11,164 bases of DNA from SAR324 cluster bacterium (GTDB lineage Bacteria > SAR324 > JACQKK01): assembly GCA_022572825.1 (NCBI GenBank), contig JACZVE010000060.1, forward strand, positions 1 through 11,164, given 5' to 3'. The translations under genes were made by a program, and so were the position numbers. Shown here in pieces: positions 6,748-11,164 of this stretch. The notes under the pieces are model-generated. The model ran no database searches. It was not told the origin of the DNA and worked only from the letters and a program-made list of their open reading frames with translations. Numbering within the stretch: position 1 is the first letter of the stretch; every line of letters begins with the position of its first letter.

Positions 6748-7659
6748 TCACAGCGCCTCCGCCCCACTGACGATTTCGATCAGTTCCGTGGTGATGGCCG
6801 CCTGGCGCGCCTTATTGGCTTGCAGGGTCAAGCGGGTAATCATCTCGCCCGCGTTGCGGGTCGCTCCGTCCATGGCCACCATGCGCGCGCCGTGCTCTCC
6901 CGCCTCGGTGTTCAAGTGGGCCAGGAAGAGCTGGTTTTCCAGGTAGTTGGGCAGCAATTGTGCCAGCACCAAGGCGCGGGAAGGCTCGAACAAGGGCTCG
7001 CGGCCGTCGCGGGCGTCCCCTTGCCGTGCTTGCTCCTGCTGTGCTTCTCCCTGGTGAGCTTCCCCCTGCTGAGCCTCATCCGGCGGGAGCACGGGCAGGA
7101 GCTGCACGATGCGGGGCTCCTGATTGATGGCGCTCTTGAAATGATTGTAGGCCAAAAACACCCGGCCCGCCTCCCCATCCGCGAAGCGCGCGGCCACCTC
7201 CCCGATGGTCTCCCGCAGTTGCCGCACCCGCTCGGCTTCCCCGGCCTGCACGACCACCTTGCTGATGACGAAGCCGCGGCGGCGGAAAAACTCGTTGCCC
7301 TTGCGGCCGAACACGGCCAACTCCGGCTCGGCCATCGGCTCCCCCCGGTTGAGCGCTGCCAGCAGGGCCTTGTTCAGATTGGCATTGAACGCGCCGCACA
7401 AACCGCGGTCGGAGGTGAAGAGAATCACCACCGTCTTGCCGCCGTCCCGCGACTCGAAGAAGGGATGGTCCTCTCCGGTCAAGCCGCCGGCGATGGAAAT
7501 GACCATGCGCCGCAGCGCCTGCGCGTAGGGCTGTGCCGAGCGCACGGCGTTCTGGGCACGGTTCAGCTTGGCCGTGGACACCATTTTCATGGCGTTGGTG
7601 ATCTGCATGGTACTGCGGACGCTCGTGATGCGCCGCCGGATGTCCCGCAGGGTCGTCAT
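6748..7659 (-). CDS. atpG: F1 ATP synthase subunit gamma with a pentapeptide-repeat insert
   Basis: The 303-residue central rotor shaft of F1. The N-terminal helix (MTTLRDIRRRI, then ITNAMKMVSTAKL at 20-32) and the C-terminal helix (NKARQAAITTELIEIVSG, 282-299) are typical; together they form the coiled coil inside the alpha3beta3 ring. The middle (about 75-190) is the Rossmann-like domain, including TSDRGLCGAFN (82-92). The protein is somewhat longer than the usual 285-290 residues. The excess lies at 195-219, five tandem pentapeptides of the form E/Q/D-A-x-Q/D-G/E, between QLLPVLPPD and PLFEPS. The insert is hydrophilic and has no cysteine. The gene starts 21 bp after atpA. The frame is intact across the insert, so this is a working gene as far as the sequence shows. 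Confidence 0.97.
   Translation of the reverse strand: MTTLRDIRRRITSVRSTMQITNAMKMVSTAKLNRAQNAVRSAQPYAQALRRMVISIAGGLTGEDHPFFESRDGGKTVVILFTSDRGLCGAFNANLNKALLAALNRGEPMAEPELAVFGRKGNEFFRRRGFVISKVVVQAGEAERVRQLRETIGEVAARFADGEAGRVFLAYNHFKSAINQEPRIVQLLPVLPPDEAQQGEAHQGEAQQEQARQGDARDGREPLFEPSRALVLAQLLPNYLENQLFLAHLNTEAGEHGARMVAMDGATRNAGEMITRLTLQANKARQAAITTELIEIVSGAEAL
7003..7077 (-). repeat. 15-bp degenerate tandem repeat, five units, inside atpG
   Basis: Five in-frame 15-bp units encode EAQQG, EAHQG, EAQQE, QARQG and DARDG (gamma residues 195-219). The first units are most alike and later ones have drifted, as expected after expansion by slippage and then divergence. Confidence 0.85.
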
Positions 7660-7680
7660 GGCTCGAATAATGCGCTGGGC

Positions 7681-9189
7681 TTATGCCGCAAAGGTGGTCT
7701 TGAACTCGGACAGCGCCGACTTCAGGTTCTCGCGGTCCTCGTCGCTGAGGTCCTTGTCGTCCGCGATGCGCTGGCGCAGTTCGGCGTGCCGTGAGCGGAT
7801 GTAGGCCAGGAACTCGGTTTCGAACTTCTTGACCGCGTCCACGGGCACATCGTCCAGCCCGCCCTGGGTGCCTGCAAAAATGGCGAGCACCTGGTCCACC
7901 ACGTCCATGGGCACGTACTGGTCCTGCTTGAGCAGCTCGGTGAGCCGCTCGCCGCGGGCCAACTGCATCTGGGTGGCCTTGTCCAGATCCGAGCCGAACT
8001 GAGCAAAGGCCGCCTTTTCCCGGTATTGTGCCAGCTCCAGACGCAGGGTGCCCGCCACCTTTTTCATCGCCTTCACCTGAGCCGCGGCCCCCACCCGCGA
8101 TACGGAAAGCCCCACGTTGATGGCCGGGCGGATCCCGGAGTTGAACAGGTCGGTGCTGAGGAAGATCTGCCCGTCGGTAATGGAGATCACGTTGGTGGGG
8201 ATATAGGCGGAAATATCGTTGGCCTGGGTTTCGATGATCGGCAGGGCGGTCAGGGAGCCGCCCCCGTTGTCCTCGTTGAGCTTGGCGGAACGCTCCAGCA
8301 GGCGGCTGTGCAGGTAAAACACGTCCCCGGGGTAGGCTTCGCGGCCCGGCGGACGCCGCAGCAACAGGGAAAGCTGCCGGTAGGCGATGGCCTGCTTGGA
8401 AAGATCGTCGTAGACGCACAAAACGTCGCGTCCCTGCGCCATGAAGTACTCGCCGATGGCGCAGCCGGCCATGGGTGCGATGTACTGCAAGGGCGCGGGT
8501 TCGGAGGCGGAGGCGGAGACGACGATGGTGTAGTCCATTGCGCCCTCTTCCTCCAGCCGCTTGACCACGTTGGCCACCGACGAGTTCTTTTGCCCTATGG
8601 CGACGTAGATGCAGATCAGCTCCTGGCCCTTCTGGTTGATGATGGTATCGATGGCGATCGCCGTCTTGCCGGTCTGCCGGTCGCCGATGATCAGTTCGCG
8701 CTGTCCACGCCCGATGGGGATCATGGAGTCGATGGCTTTCAGGCCGGTCTGCATGGGTTGGTGTACGGGCCGGCGCTGCACGATGCCGGGCGCGACGATG
8801 TCCAGCCGCCGGCTGTCCTTGGTGTCGATCGGCCCCTTGCCATCGATGGGATGACCGAGCGGGTCGACCACGCGGCCCAGCAGCCCTTCGCCCACGGGCA
8901 CCTCCGCGATGCGCTCGGTGCGCCGCACCTCGTCGCCTTCCTTCAGGTAGCGCTCGTCGCCCATCAGCACCACACCTACGTTGTCCTCCTCCAGGTTGAG
9001 AGCGATTCCCGTGATGCCACCGGGGAATTCCAGCAGCTCGCCGGCGCCCACGTTGTCCAGCCCGTGGACGCGCGCAATGCCGTCGCCGACGCTGAGGATA
9101 GTGCCCACCTCCCGCGTGTCCACGACTTTGTCGAACGCGGCGATCTGTTTTTCGATGATGGAGCTGATCTCTTCGGCGCGCAGTTTCAT
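7681..9189 (-). CDS. atpA: F1 ATP synthase subunit alpha
   Basis: The 502-residue non-catalytic nucleotide-binding subunit of F1, alternating with beta in the hexamer. Walker A is GDRQTGKT (169-176). The signature PAINVGLSVS (355-364) is followed by Arg365, the arginine finger that reaches into the catalytic site of beta. The N terminus MKLRAEEISSIIEKQI is the usual delta-binding helix. Length matches the family. I chose ATG 9189 because AGGGAG (9194-9199) lies four bases upstream; the frame can be extended to 9258, but that would overlap atpH and add 23 untypical residues. It follows atpH by 8 bp and precedes atpG by 21 bp. Confidence 0.98.
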   Translation of the reverse strand: MKLRAEEISSIIEKQIAAFDKVVDTREVGTILSVGDGIARVHGLDNVGAGELLEFPGGITGIALNLEEDNVGVVLMGDERYLKEGDEVRRTERIAEVPVGEGLLGRVVDPLGHPIDGKGPIDTKDSRRLDIVAPGIVQRRPVHQPMQTGLKAIDSMIPIGRGQRELIIGDRQTGKTAIAIDTIINQKGQELICIYVAIGQKNSSVANVVKRLEEEGAMDYTIVVSASASEPAPLQYIAPMAGCAIGEYFMAQGRDVLCVYDDLSKQAIAYRQLSLLLRRPPGREAYPGDVFYLHSRLLERSAKLNEDNGGGSLTALPIIETQANDISAYIPTNVISITDGQIFLSTDLFNSGIRPAINVGLSVSRVGAAAQVKAMKKVAGTLRLELAQYREKAAFAQFGSDLDKATQMQLARGERLTELLKQDQYVPMDVVDQVLAIFAGTQGGLDDVPVDAVKKFETEFLAYIRSRHAELRQRIADDKDLSDEDRENLKSALSEFKTTFAA

Positions 9190-9193
9190 TCCA

Positions 9194-9199
9194 CTCCCT
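9194..9199 (-). promoter_or_regulatory. Ribosome binding site of atpA overlapping the atpH stop
   Basis: AGGGAG on the minus strand overlaps the TAG stop of atpH (9198-9200) and lies four bases before ATG 9189. Ribosomes ending atpH would be placed to restart at atpA, which suggests coupling. Confidence 0.55.
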
Positions 9200-9734
9200 A
9201 CCCCTCGATGATCGATTGCTGGATGTAATTGAGCTGATTGCGCAGGCTGCCGTCCCACACGGTGCTGCCGATGCGGGCCACCACGCCCCCCAGGATCAGC
9301 GGGTCGCTCTTCACCCGCAGCTCGATGCGCTTGCCGGACAGGGCCTCCAATCGGCTGCGCAGGCCCTCCTGCTGGGCCTCGGTCAGCGCGGCTGCGACCG
9401 TGACCTCGGCGTGGGCACGCCCCATCCGCTGATCGGCCAGCTCGTGAAACAGCCTGCGCATATCCTCCAGCAGGCCGATGCGCCGCTTTCGCGTCACATA
9501 GCGGAGAAAGTTGCTCACCAGGGGCGGCGCTTTGGACACCGCCAGCAGCTCGGCCACCGCGGCCTCCTTGGCGGAACGGGGCACCTTGGGCTCGCTGAAA
9601 AACGCCCGCAGCTGAGAGGACTCCTTAAACGTGTCCGCCAAGTCATCCAGACCCCTTGCCACCGCTTCGATTTCCTGTTCCCTGGCCGCCAGGTTCATCA
9701 GGGCGAGGGCGTAGCGTCTGGCCACGATGCTCAT
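9198..9734 (-). CDS. atpH: F1 ATP synthase subunit delta (OSCP-type)
   Basis: A 178-residue delta subunit, the cap joining the peripheral b stalk to the top of F1. The N-terminal block ARRYALALMNLA (5-16) and the C-terminal block GGVVARIGSTVWDGSLRNQL (148-167) are the family's hallmarks. Length is typical. Its ATG shares one base with the TGA of the b gene (TGATG), so translation is very probably coupled; the ribosome site itself is weak. Having delta, with b' and b, marks this as an ordinary F-type synthase and not the Na+-type N-ATPase, whose operons lack delta and carry atpQ and atpR. Confidence 0.95.
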   Translation of the reverse strand: MSIVARRYALALMNLAAREQEIEAVARGLDDLADTFKESSQLRAFFSEPKVPRSAKEAAVAELLAVSKAPPLVSNFLRYVTRKRRIGLLEDMRRLFHELADQRMGRAHAEVTVAAALTEAQQEGLRSRLEALSGKRIELRVKSDPLILGGVVARIGSTVWDGSLRNQLNYIQQSIIEG

Positions 9735-10342
9735 CAGGGCGCACCCAACCGATCGATGGCGCGGGAAGCGAGGCGTTGCTGACCTTCGGCGTCAAGCCGC
9801 GCGCGGATGAGCGCTTCCGCCTGTGCCACGGTGTCTACCGCCAACTGGCGTTTGAGCTCGTTGCGGGCCTTGTTGAACTCCTGTTCCACCTGCACCTGCA
9901 CGGCTGCCTTGATGCGCTCGGCCCCTGCTCGCGCCTCGGCCAGCAGCCGCTCCCGTTCCTCGCGGGCCTCGGCGAGCGCTTCTCCGCGCAATCGTTCCAA
10001 CTCGGCCTCGAGGTTTTCGATCCTGCGCCGCTGCTCGTCAAGCTCGCTCTCGGCAGCGCGGGCGCTTTCGCGCGTGCCGTCCAGGGCCGCCTTGGTGCTC
10101 TGCGTGGCGCCCTTGAGCATGTTCGCCACGGGCTTGCGGGCGAAATAGCCAATTACCGCGACCAGAATGACGAAATTGACCGCCTTCCACAGCAAATCCA
10201 TCCACGGATTGCCGCCCGCACCGCCCTCGGCGCCGCTGGCGGTGAGCACCGGGCCGGAGAGCAGCATTCCCGCGATGCACGCCGCACCGGTGCGCAGCGC
10301 CCGCCGGTGGCTGCATCCGGAGAGGCGACGGGCGAGATTCAT
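9734..10342 (-). CDS. atpF: F0 ATP synthase subunit b with signal-peptide-like N terminus
   Basis: A 202-residue b subunit, one strand of the peripheral stalk that holds F1 still against the rotor. Residues 1-38 look like a secretion signal: Arg-rich start, hydrophobic stretch GAACIAGMLLSGPVLTASGA (19-38) and a possible cleavage after SGA. The true membrane span follows (LLWKAVNFVILVAVIGYF, 50-67), then RKPVANML and a long charged coiled coil (about 80-180) rich in Glu, Arg and Ala. Signal-like b subunits are known from several lineages with b/b' pairs. The gene overlaps b' by four bases (ATGA) and atpH by one. An alternative start at Met26 or Met48 would remove the signal region, but ATGA coupling favours the first ATG. 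Confidence 0.92.
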   Translation of the reverse strand: MNLARRLSGCSHRRALRTGAACIAGMLLSGPVLTASGAEGGAGGNPWMDLLWKAVNFVILVAVIGYFARKPVANMLKGATQSTKAALDGTRESARAAESELDEQRRRIENLEAELERLRGEALAEAREERERLLAEARAGAERIKAAVQVQVEQEFNKARNELKRQLAVDTVAQAEALIRARLDAEGQQRLASRAIDRLGAP

Positions 10343-10809
10343 GCCTGTAAAATCCGGTTGGCTGCCTGTTCCGCCAGCCTTTGCGCCGAGGCGCCCAACT
10401 CGACCCGGGCCAGTTCGATCTGTCGCGTCAGTTCTTCCAGGGCGCTTCGGTATTCCGCCTGCGATGCCTGCCGCGCCTGCTCCAGAATGGCGTCCACCGC
10501 CTGCTGTATTTCCTTGTGACTCTCCTGGCGGATTTTCGCCACCTCGCCGCGCACGTGGCTCAGCCTGGCGTCGTAATCCTCGGCGAGACGGGCAATTTCC
10601 TGGCGATGGCCTGCCGTTGCCTCCTGCAGGGATTGGGCCGCCCGGGCCCGGTTTTCCAGGGTGCGCAGCACAGGCCGAAACAGCAGCCTGTTCATGAAGA
10701 ACATTACCACCAATACCAATACGAACGTATACAGCGCCGTGTTCAGCTCCAGGTGAAGAACGTCGAAATCGAAGATTTCGATCAGATATTGCGAATTCTT
10801 GTAATCCAT
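10339..10809 (-). CDS. atpF': F0 ATP synthase subunit b'
   Basis: A 156-residue second stalk subunit, taken as b' because a distinct, longer b gene follows and overlaps it. One membrane helix (LNTALYTFVLVLVVMFFMN, about 22-40) is followed by LLFRPVLRTLENRA, which is typical of b/b' just after the membrane. The rest is a charged helix that would pair with b. b/b' heterodimers are known in photosynthetic bacteria, alphaproteobacteria, Desulfobacterota and others. It is the first gene of the operon in the window. No clear Shine-Dalgarno site precedes ATG 10809 and the frame stays open upstream, so the start is less certain than for the other atp genes. Residues 1-20 look like a short extra segment before the helix. 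Confidence 0.9.
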   Translation of the reverse strand: MDYKNSQYLIEIFDFDVLHLELNTALYTFVLVLVVMFFMNRLLFRPVLRTLENRARAAQSLQEATAGHRQEIARLAEDYDARLSHVRGEVAKIRQESHKEIQQAVDAILEQARQASQAEYRSALEELTRQIELARVELGASAQRLAEQAANRILQA

Positions 10810-10883
10810 GAATTGCTGCGGGGGCTCGGACGACGTCAGCGAGGCCTGAACCGAATGAGGCGGGGTCGATCGCGGCGGCCTGC

Positions 10884-10925
10884 TACCGGCATCGCGGTAC
10901 CGGCATCACTGTGCCGGCAGCGCTG
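10884..10925. repeat. Three tandem 14-bp direct repeats in the atp leader
   Basis: The units are TACCGGCATCGCGG (10884-10897), TACCGGCATCACTG (10898-10911) and TGCCGGCAGCGCTG (10912-10925). The first two share their first ten bases exactly; the third has two changes there. They lie between the candidate promoter and the b' start, so they would be transcribed. Confidence 0.7.
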
Positions 10926-10963
10926 CCCCGCCGAGATGATGCGCATCGCAAGCGCCGGCGGGG
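10926..10963 (-). promoter_or_regulatory. Hairpin in the atp 5' leader
   Basis: CCCCGCCG (10926-10933) and CGGCGGGG (10956-10963) form a perfect 8-bp stem. The 22-base loop contains the 10-base palindrome GATGCGCATC (10938-10947). No T run follows in the direction of the operon. It may be a stabilising leader structure or a protein site. Confidence 0.45.
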
Positions 10964-11016
10964 TTGACACCGGGCGTTGATCGTCTGCTCCGGCCGCTGT
11001 TCGCCGGAACCACAAT

Positions 11017-11046
11017 TTGCTACCACGCACCCCGCAAGCCTGTCAA
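11017..11046 (-). promoter_or_regulatory. Candidate sigma70 promoter of the atp operon
   Basis: On the minus strand a perfect TTGACA (11041-11046) is followed, after 18 bp, by TAGCAA (11017-11022), a 3-of-6 match to TATAAT. TGG directly before it makes it an extended -10. Transcription would start near 11010, giving a leader of about 200 bases before b'. Confidence 0.5.
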
Positions 11047-11164
11047 TGCGCGACCAAGGGCCGGTAGTGTCCTAATTTGGATTTTCCTTCCACTGCTCCA
11101 ATTCTCCCCAATCCCATCCCCCTCCCTCCACGCCAACTCCATCTCGTCCGGTCTAATATCAATT

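Larger units (their letters stand above)
10810..11164. other. atp operon leader and upstream region without genes
   Basis: I see no convincing gene in these 355 bases. Proceeding upstream from b', they hold three 14-bp direct repeats (10884-10925), an 8-bp-stem hairpin (10926-10963), a plausible promoter pointing at the operon (11017-11046) and a pyrimidine-rich tract (11082-11149). Genes for subunits a and c, often placed before b, are not here. Confidence 0.6.

Noticed and set aside
7076..8419. Long minus-strand open frame (447 codons) overlapping atpA and atpG
   Set aside because: It runs out of frame through two clear ATP synthase genes; its Arg/Gly/Ala/Pro-rich product is a by-product of high GC content.
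8026..9228. Long plus-strand open frame (400 codons) opposite atpA
   Set aside because: Antisense to a well-supported gene, composition rich in Gly, Val, His and Asp, with no family motif; high-GC shadow. The same applies to 1243-2193, 2451-3527, 5391-6512 and 6706-7794 on plus and 4164-5276 on minus.
5310..10809. Na+-type N-ATPase (atpDCQRBEFAG) as identity of the operon
   Set aside because: A delta subunit and a b/b' pair are present and the order is b'-b-delta-alpha-gamma-beta, which does not match the N-ATPase layout.
10964..10969. Perfect TTGACA on the plus strand
   Set aside because: No -10-like sequence lies 15-19 bp downstream and no plus-strand gene follows before the window end.
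10836..11030. Minus-strand frame of 64 codons upstream of b', considered as a small atp gene (atpI or subunit c)
   Set aside because: The product has no membrane helix and is Arg/Pro/Ala-rich, so it cannot be AtpI or subunit c; it also spans the leader repeats and hairpin.
11043..11117. 24-codon minus-strand frame preceded by a GGAGGGAGGGGG run
   Set aside because: The ribosome-site match may just reflect the purine-rich strand here; the frame overlaps the candidate -35 box and the peptide has no known pattern.

Overview
The window is a GC-rich bacterial chromosome segment. F-type ATP synthase genes with both b' and b stalk subunits, Shine-Dalgarno sites and tight gene packing point to a Gram-negative bacterium. 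A b'-b-delta-alpha-gamma-beta run with a signal-peptide-like b subunit is reminiscent of Desulfobacterota-type or other deep-branching relatives of Pseudomonadota. The lineage is inferred from memory of these families, not from a search.

Layout, left to right. Positions 2-415 (+) hold the C-terminal end of an ATP-grasp protein of the RimK/glutamate-ligase type, cut by the window edge. Convergent with it on the minus strand are two tandem, paralogous amidase-signature hydrolases (2016-3422, then 463-1869), each with an intact Lys-Ser-Ser triad. A 423-bp divergent intergenic region (3423-3845) separates them from a class-III PLP aminotransferase of the glutamate-1-semialdehyde aminomutase-like group (3846-5174, +). 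It carries a perfect TATAAT, a 9-bp-stem palindrome and a spaced direct repeat. The ligase, amidases and aminotransferase may share a role in amide or amino-acid metabolism; that is inference from proximity.

The right half is an ATP synthase operon on the minus strand, transcribed from about 11010 down to 5310: b' (10339-10809), b (9734-10342), delta (9198-9734), alpha (7681-9189), gamma (6748-7659), beta (5310-6713). Genes overlap or are 8 to 34 bp apart. The operon stops at beta. There is no epsilon gene (atpC) before the convergent aminotransferase, and no a or c subunit gene in the window. So the set supplies F1 minus epsilon plus the peripheral stalk; epsilon and the proton-channel subunits must come from elsewhere.

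The main oddities are: the missing epsilon; a five-unit pentapeptide repeat in gamma at about the place where cyanobacterial and chloroplast gamma carry their regulatory insert; a structured atp leader with three 14-bp direct repeats, a hairpin and a plausible promoter; and the divergence of the two amidases in the region that usually sets substrate choice. I found no RNA genes, insertion sequences or CRISPR arrays.
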